Positions 1 through 11,663 of a stretch of DNA of 64,000 bases are shown here, piece after piece. This DNA is from Spongilla lacustris (Eukaryota > Porifera > Demospongiae > Spongillida > Spongillidae), in the NCBI GenBank assembly GCA_949361645.1, contig OX442415.1:10519071-10583070 (forward strand), read 5' to 3'. Below the pieces are notes generated by a model. That model searched no databases and was not told where the DNA came from. It worked only from the letters and a program-made list of their open reading frames with translations. The position numbers and the translations under genes are program-made. Position 1 is the stretch's first letter. Each line of letters begins with the position of its first letter.

Positions 1-540
1 ATATGTGTTCTAAATACTAGTTCTTTTGTGGTGACTCAATGTAACAACAATAGTATAATTTTAAAATTATTTGGTGTAATGTAATGTACCTTTGCATGAT
101 TACTAATGCAAGCAAATTTGTTTAAAAGCATGCATACATGTACATGTACATGTACATGTGTGTTTTATATTGTTTCAAATTACATGTACATGCGTGTACA
201 TGCAGGTACTGTACATGTAGCTACTGCACTTACATGTAGTTGGCACTCCATTGTTCCATGTCTTTACTCAACATTGATAGGTGTTGTCAGAAGTAAAGAT
301 CTGGTTGTGTCTTGTATGGATGGCTTCAACTTTAACATTTTTGCTTATGGCCAGACTGGATAAATTCACAATGGAGGCAAGTGTCATGTTAAATTGCATG
401 ACAAGTATGAAAAGGCTGTTTATACATATACATGTATATTATACTTATATTTATAGTTCAGTTTATGTACATGTACATGTATGGTGCATGCACATTTACA
501 TGCAGTTTTAAAACCTTGCAGGCTGGATAATAATCAATTT
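1..540. other. Gene-free stretch rich in tacatgta words
   Basis: No credible coding exon seen. The stretch is AT-rich and dotted with overlapping copies of the self-complementary word tacatgta/acatgtac (for example around 120-200 and 420-490). The same word recurs through the whole window, in introns and between genes, so it is a genome-wide simple-sequence habit rather than a local site. Confidence 0.6.
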
Positions 541-544
541 TTAC

Positions 545-935
545 GTGCGCGGTTGTACTTCGACTTACTACCTTCACTCCTTGGAGCAAGCTCTTACCTC
601 TACGATTGGTACGTGTAGGCTGGCTACCTCACGCTACTTGCCATCGTTAGCCAAAGCCACAATGCTGACAACCAACTTTTACTCTCGTGGTGCGCACGCA
701 TTGGAACTACTCTGTACTTGGGAAACGTTTGGTGACGAGAAGGAGACAGTGAGCTCGGAAGGGAGTGTGAAAGGCGATTTTTTGCTGAATAGCTCGATCC
801 GTGGAAGAGCAAGTTATCTGTCGAATTCACGGTCAAGGGCTGCCATGGATCCTGATTTCACAAACCATGTGGTGTCTGCGACCGCTAGACTGGGCGCTTC
901 CAAGTCGGGGAAGTGACATAGTGTGTGTACTGTGA
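545..935. repeat. Dispersed repeat E, copy 1
   Basis: This segment has a diverged second copy at about 36700-36960. Both share the block 'ggtacgtgtaggctggc', then a similar order of words (acctcacgc, gctcggaag, ctgaatagctc, cgtggaaga, tcaagg). A 123-codon open frame runs through copy 1 but is broken in copy 2, and its translation resembles no family I recognise. I therefore treat it as a non-coding dispersed repeat or a decayed exon family. Confidence 0.5.
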
Positions 936-1241
936 GAGGATGTAGTTGCTGTCAGGTAGTTTTTCTTAGTTTCTGTATATACCGGTAGTTGTAATGTCAT
1001 GTACATGTATGATAGGTGCAGGCTGAATATAAATATTGTACTTCAGACTTTTTTTTTAGTGAGTACAATTGTAGCATGGTGCATTTATTTACATCTAGAT
1101 TCATTACATCTACATGTACATTGTATCTACATGTACATGTAGATGCTAATTGCTTTGCATCCTCATAAACCCTCTCCCATCTCCCTCTCCACTCTAATCC
1201 CTCTCCTTTCCCCATTCCTTCCCTTACAATGTAGTGAACAG

Positions 1242-1439
1242 AGGACTACCCTGGGATTAACCAGCGGGCCAGGCTTGAGCTGTTCCACATCACTGAAGAG
1301 CGCAGTGATAACTGGCAGTACACTGTTGTGATGTCAGTCCTTGAGATCAACAATGAGATAGTGAGGGGTCTGCTGTCCCTTCAGCACACAGAGAAGATGG
1401 AGGTCAAGCTAGGAACTATATGCCGGGAGTGTCAAACAG
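1242..1439 (+). pseudogene. Kinesin-14 motor-domain exon, probably a relic
   Basis: Read from an AG acceptor ending at 1241 to a GT donor at 1440, the exon gives a frame containing DYPGINQRA, then NWQYTVVMSVLEINNEIVRG, then MEVKLGT. The PGINQRA..LF...YTV.VS.LEIYNE..RDLL pattern is typical of the KIFC (kinesin-14) motor domain, which uses ATP to move along microtubules. Two near-invariant positions differ (EIYNE reads EINNE, RDLL reads RGLL). I found no neighbouring exons with the P-loop GQTGSGKT or the SSRSH motif. It is best read as a stranded exon or pseudogene, although unseen exons outside the window are possible upstream. Confidence 0.6.
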
Positions 1440-1578
1440 GTGTGTGTTGGTGGTTTACTTATGTACATGTATATGTAATGACCTTCTCCTTATACATGTA
1501 CGTGTACTGTTGGCATTCTCTTGGCCTTCTCCCTATACTGTTGGCTTTCTCCTATACTCTTAGCCTTCATGTCTAACA

Positions 1579-3235
1579 TGGCCTAACTTCTACCACAAAA
1601 CCCACAAGGGCATCTGGCTAAATGAATACAATCAAAGCATCTTGTGAGCTCTGTAGGATTTGATTGGCAGGTACATGTAGCTGTGCAGTAAACCAGCTAT
1701 AGAGTGGACAGGGAGGTACCAAGAACCCCACAGCAGATGGGTATGGAGTAGACATGCTGTGGAGTGAATGTATGGCAGATACCTGTGCATGTAGGTTGGA
1801 TTTCTAAGGTGAGGAAGGTGTGTGTGTGTGCGTGTGCATGTGTGTGTGTGTGTATATTTGTGTGGGTGTGTGTGTTTAGATTAGCTTTGCATGTGGGTAT
1901 ATTGAAGGTTGGATTTGATGCTGTGGTTTTAGTTCTGTTTGTGTGTGCTTAAAGGTTAGGTTTGCAGCTACATGTACATATGTACATGTGTATTGGATTT
2001 ATATGGACTACTTGTACCATCTGGTGTGTTTGTGTGAGTGTATTTGTGTGAGTGTTACTGTTGGCCTTCTAGAACCATATCCCTGACTGTACATAGGTCT
2101 ACATATACTTATTTTGGATGTTGGCCTTGGTCCGTGACCTCTACCACAAAACCCACAAGGGCAGTCCAATGTGTACACAACCATTGTCTTAGATAAAATG
2201 AATACAATCAAATCATCTTGTGAACTGTGTATACTTTGATTGGCTGATAGCAATGCAGTATGCAGCTACACATGTTTGAGTGGACACTACTACATGTAGA
2301 CACGACAGTGGAGTGAACCTATGGCAGATACATGTATATGTGCATGTGGGTTGTACTTCTAAGGACTACTACTACTTGTGAGGGAGGGGCTTGTACCGTC
2401 TGGTGTGTTTGTGTGTGTACATGTATATTTGTGTGTGTATGTGTGTGTGCACGTGCGCATGTGCCTCAGGGTTAGTCTTTGCAGCTACATGTACATGTAT
2501 GTTGGATTCTACTTGAGGGAGGGGCTTGTACTATCATGTGTGTGAATGTGTGTGTGAGTATGTATGTTTGTGTGTTTGTGTTTGTGTGCGTGCGTGTGTT
2601 TAGATTAGCTTTGCATACATGTAGCTGCAAACCTAACCTTTAAGCACACACAAACATAACTAAAACCACAGCATCAAATGCCAACCCTCAGGTGTATTGG
2701 ACTATCTGGTGTGTTTGTGTGAGTGTATTTGTGTGAGGCCTTCTAGACTGTTATGTTGGATGTTGGCCTTGGTCCCTGACCTCTACTACAAAACCCACAA
2801 GGGCAGTCCAATGTGTACACAACCATTGTCCTAGTTAAAATGAATACAATCAAATCATCTTGTCAGCTGTGTACACAATGCAGTATGCAGTAAACCAAGC
2901 TACATGTATGCAGTAAACCAAGCTATGCAGTAAACCAAGCTATGCATTATAAACCAGCTACGTGTACATGTACATGTTTGAGTGGACACTGCTACATGTA
3001 GACACTACAGTGGAGTGAACCTATGGCAGATACATGTATACATGTATGTGCATGTGGGTTGTACTTCTAAGGACTACTACTACTTGTGAGGGAGGGGCTT
3101 GTACCGTCTGGTGTGTTTGTGTGTGTATGTTTGTGTGTGTATGTGTGTGCACGTGCGCATGTGCCTCAGGGTTAGTCTTGCAGCTACATGTACATGTATG
3201 TTGGATTCTACTTATGAGGGAGGGGCTTGTACCAT

Positions 3236-3268
<33 letters not shown>

Positions 3269-3290
3269 CAGTGGCAATGACTGTGGTTAT
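1579..3290. repeat. Tandem array of about 0.6 kb units with TG-rich spacers
   Basis: Three diverged units follow each other. The word 'accacaaaacccacaaggg' or a close variant recurs near 1592, 2141 and 2786. Each occurrence is followed by 'caatcaaa.catcttgt', 'gagtggaca', 'tatggcagatac' and a gtgtgtg-rich stretch. No gene is seen in it. It follows the kinesin-like exon and could represent intron expansion. Confidence 0.65.
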
Positions 3291-3908
3291 CTTATCTCAC
3301 ATCAATGGGAAGAGCTAAACCTCTTAGTCATGCATGTAATGGTCTGTACATGTACTGTAGGCACAAGCACTGATACATTTATAATGGAAAAGCTTCCATA
3401 CACTCTTACAGCTGCTCCCCTATACCCCAGCAGGACTGGGAGTGAGGCGTAGGTCAATTGTACCCACACAAATCCTGGATCCATCACTGAAATTGAATGT
3501 ACTCTTGCCAGGATCAGCTGAACAGGATGCCATTACCATGAAGGAGTCACCCCTCAAACACTTCCAAATTCTGATGCCACACCCCTAGTTCTTCTTAACT
3601 GCTGCAAAATGACTGTATGTGTACACTGTTAGAAATGACAACCTTATGCATTATCGCACGTTGCACATTAGTTTTCTGTATCAGTCCCTACACCATCATC
3701 TTTTATTGAAATGCTTGATCCTTGCACCCACAACGTACATGTAATATGTGCTTCTTTACTCATTGTTACATATACACAATGTATGTGATTATAGATGACA
3801 TGTACAATGTGACCATGATACATTGAAGGGGTTCATCCTGTTGCCTGTAACTATCAAGGATGCAATTTCATCTTCTTTATTCCATCTGGTTTGGTTTTGT
3901 ATTGATAT

Positions 3909-4705
3909 TTACGTCTCTTCCATTCTGATCCATTGCCAAGTCTTTTGTAAGAAATATGTCTTTGGGAAGCTTACATCCATTTTTGCATCATCATTTAGCT
4001 TCTCAACAGCTATATACATGTACAGTACACATACAGGTACAATACTATGTCAGTGTACAATCATAACCTTGGCAGCTAAACTGCTTCACATTTCCGTTGT
4101 CTTTGATCATGGCAGGAATGTGCTTAGCCAAGATGCGCATTTTTTCTTCGTATCCTTCAAAAGTTTTGGACATAGCAAGAAAAGATTGTATCGACTCTTT
4201 AGCCTATAGAAGATCAACTTGTGAATGATGCATAACCATTTACACAAATATTTACCTCGGTCTGAAGTGACTCAGCATCAGGACTCCGGCTTGACACCTG
4301 CTGGTGTATGTTTTCAAAGTCCTACATTACACAGTTCCATATACAGAATTGTTTCAAATTACAGTGTCGGCATACATGTATGCGGCAGTGCTTTACCCTC
4401 CACAGCTTACTACATGTAACTGCATTATTGGGGGAAGTGGGGGGAAGTAATGTGTCCAAATGGGGTGGTAACTGTGCTAGAAACTGTTTCCTGTTATTTC
4501 CTCTAAGAGACGTTCAGTTAAAACCAAGATAATCTTTTCCTGAAAGACAGGCCAAAACGGCTGATGAGTTGCTTCATTTCAGGTCCTGATACTGGATCAG
4601 TGAATCCTGCTTTAGCATCGATCTGTCTCACTTGGAACATCAAGTTGTGTATCAGCACATCGAAGGTCCTAAGCAGATGATTAAGTTCATCAGGTACATG
4701 TAGGA
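3909..4705 (-). CDS. Unrecognised small multi-exon gene or gene fragment
   Basis: Four minus-strand exons join in phase by eye: about 4593-4705, 4256-4321, 4068-4203 and 3909-4009 (stop TAA at 3909-3911). The last three have clean GT-AG borders. The segments read ...LLRTFDVLIHNLMFQVRQID..., DFENIHQQVSS, AKESIQSFLAMSKTFEGYEE..., and VEKLNDDAKMD...QKTWQW. The peptide is helix-rich, hydrophilic and possibly coiled-coil. I do not recognise the family. The 5' end is not found, and the first exon has only a weak acceptor. Phases 0, 0 and 1 agree across the three junctions, which supports a real gene or a recent remnant. Confidence 0.4.
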
Positions 4706-4719
4706 CTTATTTCAGAGGA

Positions 4720-6199
4720 ATGTTCAGTAGTGGCTTGCACTTCACACTTACTCTTCGACCTTGCACATCTATTAATAGTTATTTCTTTAGCATCTTTTGA
4801 TATATATTCTATTTTATACAGTGTATGTACAAGGGAGTGAGCGTTTCATGCAATAAACAAGTATACCTGTCTTCTGAATGTACAAAGCACCAAATTTGAA
4901 ACCTATTTTATCAGTACAAAACTGTAATGTATTATAAACTGTAATTAATATCACGCATCATCAACCTAGTGCATCCTGCTAGCTCCATTGGCATGTGTTT
5001 TTGCATATGTAATACATGTGTGTATTTATTATCCACGAAAGAATGCAATGCTTTTGAATCAATACAATTCCTTAATTGGATTATCAATCTAAATCAATTT
5101 ATGAATACACTGTATAGAATAACCAGGTTTAGGCAAATACGAAGCACATTTATTTATTATCTTTAACACATGCAGTTCAAAAATTGCCTGCAGTTAATTA
5201 ATTTGATACAGCAATGTATGACAACTTTTAGTTACAAAATTTATTATAGCTGTGAAGAAAGTTTGAAATGGCGCGCATTTTGCTAGTTAACATTCAAAAC
5301 AACAAATCAAACTTGAAAATCCTAAAAGGCCACTACAATTTTAAATGACTCACCAATGTTTTGAGTTCATTTAATAATGGAGTAATTAGTTATGGTTATT
5401 AAAATTAGTCATCCCATAATAGCTTCAACCGCTATAACTTAAAACCAAATTATGATTTTACATATCTATTGAATTCAGTAACTTGAAATCAGTGCTGTTC
5501 CACCACATAATCAAATCTAACCTTAGTTATTAGTATGTATTAAAATCAATTATCTCTAATATTCTTAAATAACGTTGATAATAGAGGGCTTTGAATATGA
5601 GGGTTTTGATACAATTACATAACCACATATAATAATTGGAGCCTAACTACTGCAATATATTTAAAAAATCAAGCAGTTAATTAGTTTTAATCGTGAGTTA
5701 TAGCAGAGATCATATGATCTCTGGTATTAGGCTGTATATTAAATTCTTACTTGACAGCAAGTGCCAAGTACATATGTTCAGTATAGAGGTACATGTAAAT
5801 TTGTGGAGGGGTTAAATCTAAATAAGCTGTCAACCTTCTGTGAAGAATAGTCCACTTCAGTGAATACATTTCAACTCCAAGAATTATTATCAACTGCCTC
5901 CAACTGTTTTTTCAGTCCCTTTTAGCCATTTCCCCTCACACCAAGTCCAGCAAATTAGCTCCTCCTATGGCTAGTACCTCCTAATATTGGCATAGGTTTA
6001 AGAGTTGAACGTTATACATGTATATACACTCCTGTAATAACAAACTTGGTTAATTATTGTTGCATGTGTGTGCAATGTGTTCAATTGTAATGCAGCTTTG
6101 CATTAAAGTAAATAAGGGGATATAATTGAGAGTGGAGTGCTTATGCTTATGATTTAGGCAATATCACTCCCCTAGCTGGCTGGGCGGGAGGGCCGGGTA
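4720..6199. other. AT-rich gene-free stretch
   Basis: Only short AT-rich open frames without splice context are present. No gene, RNA or element could be supported. Confidence 0.6.
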
Positions 6200-6312
6200 T
6201 CCTCCCCCTCCCCCCCCCCCCCCCCCTTGATGACCATTAAAATGTTTGCCCCCCCCCCTTGATGACCATTAAAATGTTTGCCCCCCCCCCCCCCCCACAC
6301 ACACACACACAC
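6200..6312. repeat. Poly-C tracts with a duplicated spacer and a CA run
   Basis: Long C runs alternate with two copies of 'cttgatgaccattaaaatg' plus 'tttgcc' and end in a short (ca)n tract. Upstream words 'ctagctggctgggcgggaggg' also occur near 12003, so this is probably the decayed terminus of a dispersed element. C-rich DNA of this kind can form i-motif or G4 structures on opposite strands. Confidence 0.7.
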
Positions 6313-6339
6313 TTTTAAACTCCTTCCTACGCCGCTGGA

Positions 6340-7474
6340 TTTGATATTGCGTCATATCAAACAATTTATTACGCGGTATGCTGTGGTCGGGATTGAACTA
6401 TCGACGTACAATATACATATGTATTAGGCATCAAACCGCCCCTACCTAACCATCTGCACGTCGGTCAAATATTGTCAAATCCCCTACCAATCCCGGCATC
6501 GCCCGTACGGGGCAAATTCCAAGCGTACCTGTAATGTCATTGATGCCGCCAGAGATAACAGATCTCTGGTGCATTCCATATTTGCCTAGCTTGTTTCCCA
6601 CAGATAGGGTCTGGGAACGAGACTAGAGCTGATGCGCCACGTACCTTCCAACCTAAGTGGCGGATCCAACCATCGGCATCAGTACCCGAATATCAAGAGG
6701 TATCAGCAATGCCTAATAAACACTCGCTGAATCTCAGAGTCAAAACTCGCGATCGAGCTGCAATTAGGTTTGTACCTTTCATAGTCGATCGATATAACGC
6801 CCACAAAGATAGCGGAATATTTATTGGGCACGAGGCCAATTGGGCGTGGTTCTTCCTCCGCAGACATTCACGTATGATGAAAGAATTATATTTTCTGTCT
6901 GGGTACGAGATTGGTTCATCATTTGAGATGCGCACGTGATGATGATCAGTGCAAATGTACGCAGATCTTAGTGCATGAATAGAAAATTCAGAGGAACCGG
7001 CAATTATCATAGCAAAATTCTTAAAAATACTCGATAATTATGTCCATAGATTCAAAATTTGGGGACACGTTGGGCAAATCCCTTACTGCATTAAATACAG
7101 CAGATATGTGAGCTGGAATATGGTAATTAGGTATCAATTTCAATGTCATCAAGTCAAAAGCAGAAAAATCAAGGGAACCGACAGGAAGGGGCTACAAATT
7201 TGAAAAAAATCATGACAATTCCTACCATGTCCTATATCTTATAGAACTAGTCGGGCAAATCTTCAAATGCATAAGATTGAAGCAGAACATTGGATTTTCT
7301 TGAGTTTTCCATACAATCTCCTATACTGCCCATTGCGGTTAGTGTACATACCGCTAATTCCCGTGACCGCACATTTCTCCATATGTGTACATGTGAAAAT
7401 CTTTTACTGAACTACAATGGAATTGTGTAAAGTTAAAGTTCGCGGCTGAATACGGTTTGGCAGCCTCGTCCCAG
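6340..7474. other. No supported gene
   Basis: Short overlapping open frames occur on both strands around 6700-7010, without a recognisable family or splice signals. A stretch near 6380-6440 reads vaguely like a tRNA T-arm on the minus strand (agttcaatccc), but the stems do not pair properly. Confidence 0.5.
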
Positions 7475-7674
7475 NNNNNNNNNNNNNNNNNNNNNNNNNN
7501 NNNNNNNNNNNNNNNNNNNNNNNNNNNNNNNNNNNNNNNNNNNNNNNNNNNNNNNNNNNNNNNNNNNNNNNNNNNNNNNNNNNNNNNNNNNNNNNNNNNN
7601 NNNNNNNNNNNNNNNNNNNNNNNNNNNNNNNNNNNNNNNNNNNNNNNNNNNNNNNNNNNNNNNNNNNNNNNNNN
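7475..7674. other. Assembly gap (200 N)
   Basis: Exactly 200 N. Open frames that run across it are artefacts. Confidence 1.
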
Positions 7675-9290
7675 TTTAATTGAAACTAGTAATTCTGACA
7701 TCTCTACTCTACAGCTCAATGTGCGCAATTGCCTCAGTTCTACTGAGATGAGTATGCTGTGCAGAGGCAATGCAATGTTCAAATATGGATCAATAATAGA
7801 CATCGTGCCCCTTGGTCATTTGGATGGATATTGGATATCACAAGGGCTGTGAGGGTGACCCCCTTGGTCTTTACCTCTTCTCTCATACTTCTCATGTGAT
7901 ATTTGATGGGGTTTCCTTTTAAAAGTAGTGGCCAAGTGTACATTGCAACCATATTTCTAATGGTCCTGAGGTTAGGGAAATACTGTCACTCCTTGCCGCT
8001 CAACTGGCCATATACCAATGATGTGCATGCACCATGCAAGTACCATGGCAGACTGAGCCTATACCTTTGCACAGGACCTCATACAGGTCCTGTGCAAGAG
8101 TCCTGCTATCAAGAGCTGGACCTTCATTTGTCATCACAGGTTGACAGTATTTTGATGTTGTGCACCACATACATGGCCTATCTTTTCTTATGGAGATCGT
8201 CAGCTTTCTGGCTTGAGGGCAGGTATGTACCATCTTATATGACAAAATACATGTACTTAGTTCTTGTGAAAAACAAACCAGACTGTTCAACTGATATTCG
8301 ATCCATTGTTCCAGCAGAGGAATGCTTGAGAAAGATTGACAGAGAAGTGTCTCTGTATTGTCAGTAAGTAGAAAGCCAGTGACTTCTTCATGCCTCAATC
8401 AAATGGGTATTGCTTCCTCTTCAGGCTCTGCTCTGGAAAGATTAACCATGGCCTACGCTGTTGTGTAGTTGAGCACTGGTCCAGTGCGGACCTCAAAGTG
8501 GATTCTGCATGCATCGATTTCTATATAGCCGTGTGCGCGTATTTACGATACGCGATATCGATCGATCAGCAATTATTCTTTACATGTAGTTCAATAATTA
8601 TAAGCAATGACGGCACGACTTGAGAATTAAAATGGATTCATTGGATGCGACGGAATGTCAAAAGGGCAAAGAATCATGCAAATGCATGCAGGCCCTCTAT
8701 CTCCTAAACGTAGAAAAGAGGAAAAATATAGCTACTCTCTTCACCTGGTCCAGCAGGAAATGATGACAACGCAGGTATAGGAAATGCCTGGAATGTTACA
8801 TATACAAATGTAAGAGGGGGGAGAGCCATCGATTCATTTGAAGGGATAGTAGGCCTAAAATTAAGAAGAAAAAACTGCTAGAAATAAATAAAACCAGGTC
8901 ACATTGGATTGTCGTTTGGGCTTGGGAAGAACAGAAAGAATAAATAAGTGAGATAATACAGCACAAAACTAGATATTCAATCGCTTTTAATAATACAATG
9001 CAACAACTACTCCCACAAGTCTGCTAACAGCGCCAGCAAGAAGAAAAATTGGGCTAATGTGTTAAGAAATTCCGTTTCCAACAATCCTCCACGCACATAA
9101 TGACATGCAGTCCTATAGTAGCTGATCCATTTTAATACACAAAGCTTTGACAGTTAGCTGAGCTTACTCAAGATGTATATTTAAACGATCATAGCTTGGC
9201 TTTTGATGATGCACCAACGTATACCAAACACCTCTGTGACGGTAACATAATTATTATAATGTTATATTAATATTATATATAATTATTATT
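7675..9290. other. Uncertain coding content
   Basis: Overlapping open frames on both strands at about 7903-8398 (154 and 132 codons) include a short inverted repeat near 8069-8093 (cacaggacct...aggtcctgtg). Neither translation resembles a family I know. From about 8640 to 9290 nothing is seen except AT-rich DNA just before the first family-B foldback element. Confidence 0.4.
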
Positions 9291-9296
9291 ATATGC

Positions 9297-9870
9297 ATGG
9301 GACAGTTGTCACAGTTCACACGAAAGTTGCGCTTCGCATTTATATATATAATGTTATAAGATTGCCTTATGTTTAGACTGCTAGAACTTCCGAACGGTTA
9401 AAGCTATCCACATCCTATTTTCAGCACTTCATACCGCACCATTTCTGTGTAGTAAAAAAACATTTTGGAGTCTTGCATTGGCTGGTTCAAACCCACTTTA
9501 ACTTTCGGTAGGAGTAATGAAATCGCTTCAAATTCGGTTTGTAGGTAGAGAGGTCCTGTACCTATCGATTTATTCTGTTCATTAATTTTTATGCCATCTG
9601 TTACGGAGATACAGTGGAACAAACTACGTGCACGTTTTCCCGCTTGATTCGCGCCAATGTTATAATCCCCGCCTCCCCATACATTGAGCGGAACGCAATT
9701 TGCCCAAATCATTGGCGCGAATCGAGCGCGAAAATGTGCACGTAGTTTGTTCAACTGTATCTCCGTAATGGATGGCATAAAAATTAACGAACAGAGCAAA
9801 TCGATAGGTATAGGACCTCTCTACCTACAAACCGAATATGAAACGATTTCATTACTCCTACAGAAAGTTA
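9297..9870. mobile_element. Foldback element family B, copy 1 (right part missing)
   Basis: The segment starts with ATGGGACAG and contains a long inverted repeat centred near 9680. The left arm includes cggagatacag, gaacaaactacgtgcacg and gattcgcgccaatgttataatc; the right arm is its reverse complement. Copies lie at about 10895-11663, 14664-15493 and 36030-36620. The right arm stops abruptly near 9869, where unrelated DNA begins. No transposase is coded. It is a non-autonomous foldback/MITE-like element. Confidence 0.8.
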
Positions 9871-9963
9871 TGTTTAATTAACTGCTCTGCCTCATGCGTG
9901 TATAAACTGATGTGCGCACGCGTACGTGGAGGTTTCCGTTTAGAATAGCGAGTGTTGCTGGCC

Positions 9964-10196
9964 ATGGACGACGAAAGCGTTTTGAACTCAGTTCTTGTTA
10001 AAAGGAAGGTATCCAGGTCAGTTGGATGTTCAAAAGATCAGAAACGTTCTTTTAGACGAAAGCGCGTGGAAATTACAAGGTTGACAATGGCGCTCTTTAT
10101 TTACAAATTGTTCCAAGATATGAGTGGCGATCAACAGTGGAAGCGTGTGATCAAATCGAAAGAAGAGCAGGAAAGAATAAGGATAGCTTGCCACAT
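9964..10196 (+). pseudogene. Integrase H2C2-like fragment (Gypsy/GIN type)
   Basis: An open frame starting at ATG 9964 ends with the segment QWKRVIKSKEEQERIRIACH. The pattern '.V..SKEEQ.RIL.ACH' is characteristic of the stretch leading into the H2C2 zinc-binding domain that precedes retroelement-type integrases and host genes derived from them. The open frame runs on past 10196, but the expected '...H..HxGxxKT...' does not follow. The matching region is thus cut off, either by an exon end or by truncation. It sits in the roughly 1 kb of DNA between two family-B foldback copies. Function cannot be assumed. Confidence 0.45.
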
Positions 10197-10210
10197 TGCT
10201 AGTACATTTT

Positions 10211-10292
10211 CATTATTTTGTTCACACAAAGTACTAATTAATGTATGGTCTCAGGCCATGCAGACGTAGTACTTTGTGTGAACCAAATAATG
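10211..10292. repeat. Short inverted repeat (hairpin)
   Basis: Positions 10211-10234 (cattattttgttcacacaaa then gtac) and 10269-10292 are near-perfect reverse complements with one mismatch, separated by a 34 bp loop. It lies upstream of the TATA box of the small secreted-peptide gene and could be a MITE remnant. Confidence 0.8.
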
Positions 10293-10377
10293 TAACAGGA
10301 AGCGCCTTTGTGTATAGGGACAATAGTGTAGTAAGCAATAGATAGTTTCACGTGCTTTGATTAAAGCACACGAATGC

Positions 10378-10386
10378 ATATATAAA
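10378..10386 (+). promoter_or_regulatory. TATA box for the small secreted-peptide gene
   Basis: TATATAAAG lies about 55 bp before the ATG at 10438, a spacing that would leave a 5' leader of roughly 25-30 nt. Confidence 0.45.
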
Positions 10387-10437
10387 GCAAGTGGTTGTAA
10401 CACTTGCTCTATCAGCCGAAGAATTACGCCTACCGAA

Positions 10438-10673
10438 ATGATCAAGATACTGATAGTTGTTGCCGTTCTGATGTTAGTCTCTCTCGAGGCCCGAGAGATA
10501 ATGAATATGGATGGGAACGAAGCCACTGAAACAGTGAGAACCTGCGCGCGTGCACGTGGGCATGCATGCATGCATGCATGCGCATTTTCACGTAACTATA
10601 CCTACTTAAATTTCAGGACATGCTGGAACAAAAAGACAGTACGTTCCAGTATCATCGTTCGCTCCATGCATGA
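10438..10673 (+). CDS. Predicted small secreted peptide (two exons)
   Basis: Exon 1 (10438-10533) starts MIKILIVVAVLMLVSLEA, a textbook signal peptide with a likely cut after Ala18, and continues REIMNMDGNEATET. It ends at a GTGAGA donor. Exon 2 (10617-10673) follows a tttcag acceptor in phase 0, reads DMLEQKDSTFQYHRSLHA, then stops. The total is 50 residues, with a mature chain of about 32 residues that is acidic and lacks cysteine. If the intron is retained, the frame instead gives a longer cysteine-rich tail reaching about 10800. A GTACGT donor inside exon 2 allows a third form. No homologue is recognised. The gene lies between two partial family-B foldback copies, which raises the chance that it travels with, or is fortuitously open inside, repeat DNA. 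Confidence 0.45.
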
Positions 10674-10894
10674 TCCTCACAATTCCGCATGCCCCAAGAC
10701 TACATGTACATCACTATTGCAGCTGATGGCCAAGCCCAGATACGTACGTGGGAAGTTAGGGCATGAAGCGGGTATTAACTGCGCATGTATATATATATAA
10801 TTATAATTATATATATATATTATATATGTATATATATATATGAAAGTTTACGAGAAAAGGGACCTAGCGTGTATTATAAAAAAAGTATAATAAA

Positions 10895-11663
10895 AATGCA
10901 TTACGTTTGATTTGCTATAACTTCCGAACAGTTAACACTATCAACTTCCTATTTTCAACACTTCATACTGCACCATTTCTCTATGGTAAAATACATTTTG
11001 GAGTCTTGCACTTGCTCCGTGCCAGTATTACAACGTTCGATACCCCGCTTGGTTCAAACCCACTTTAACTTTCGGTAGGAGTAATGAAATCGCTTCAAAT
11101 TCGGTTTGTAGGTAGAGAGGTCCTGTACCTATCGATTTATTCTGTTCATTAATTTTTATGCCATCTGCTACGGAGATACAGTTGAACAAACTACGTGCAC
11201 GTTTTCCCGCTTGATTCGCGCCAATGTTATAATCCCCGCCTCCCCATACATTGAGCGAACGCAATTTGCCCAAATCATTGGCGCGAATCGAGCGCGAAAA
11301 TGTGCACGTAGTTTGTTCAACTGTATCTCCGTAATGGATGGCATAAAAATTAACGAACAGAGCAGATCGATAGGTATAGGACCTCTCTACCTACAAACCG
11401 AATATGAAACGATTTCATTACTCCTACAGAAAGTTATGTTGGGTTTGAACCAAGCGGGGTATCGAACGTTGTAATACTGGCACGGAGCAAGTGCAAGACC
11501 CCAAAATCGTATTTTACCATACAGAAATGGTGTGGTATGAAGTTTTGAAAATAAGAAGTTGATAGCTTTAACCGTTTGGAAGTTATAGTGATTCAAACGC
11601 AAGGCAATTTTATAACATTTATTATATAAATGTGAAGCGCAATTTTCGCGTGAACTGTCCCAT
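10895..11663. mobile_element. Foldback element family B, copy 2 (left end missing)
   Basis: This copy has the same palindromic core as the one at 9297 and is nearly identical over the arms. It keeps the right terminus (gaactgtcccat at 11652-11663), whose reverse complement matches the left terminus of copy 1 at 9297. Copies 1 and 2 together therefore present one left and one right end, with about 1 kb of other DNA between them. Long open frames inside are mirror images of each other and not genes. Confidence 0.8.

Noticed and set aside
6375..6445. tRNA-like stretch on the minus strand (agttcaatccc resembles a B box)
   Set aside because: Acceptor, D and T stems do not pair. At most it is a remnant of a tRNA-derived SINE.
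7354..7852. Two open frames across the N gap
   Set aside because: Most of their length is unknown sequence.
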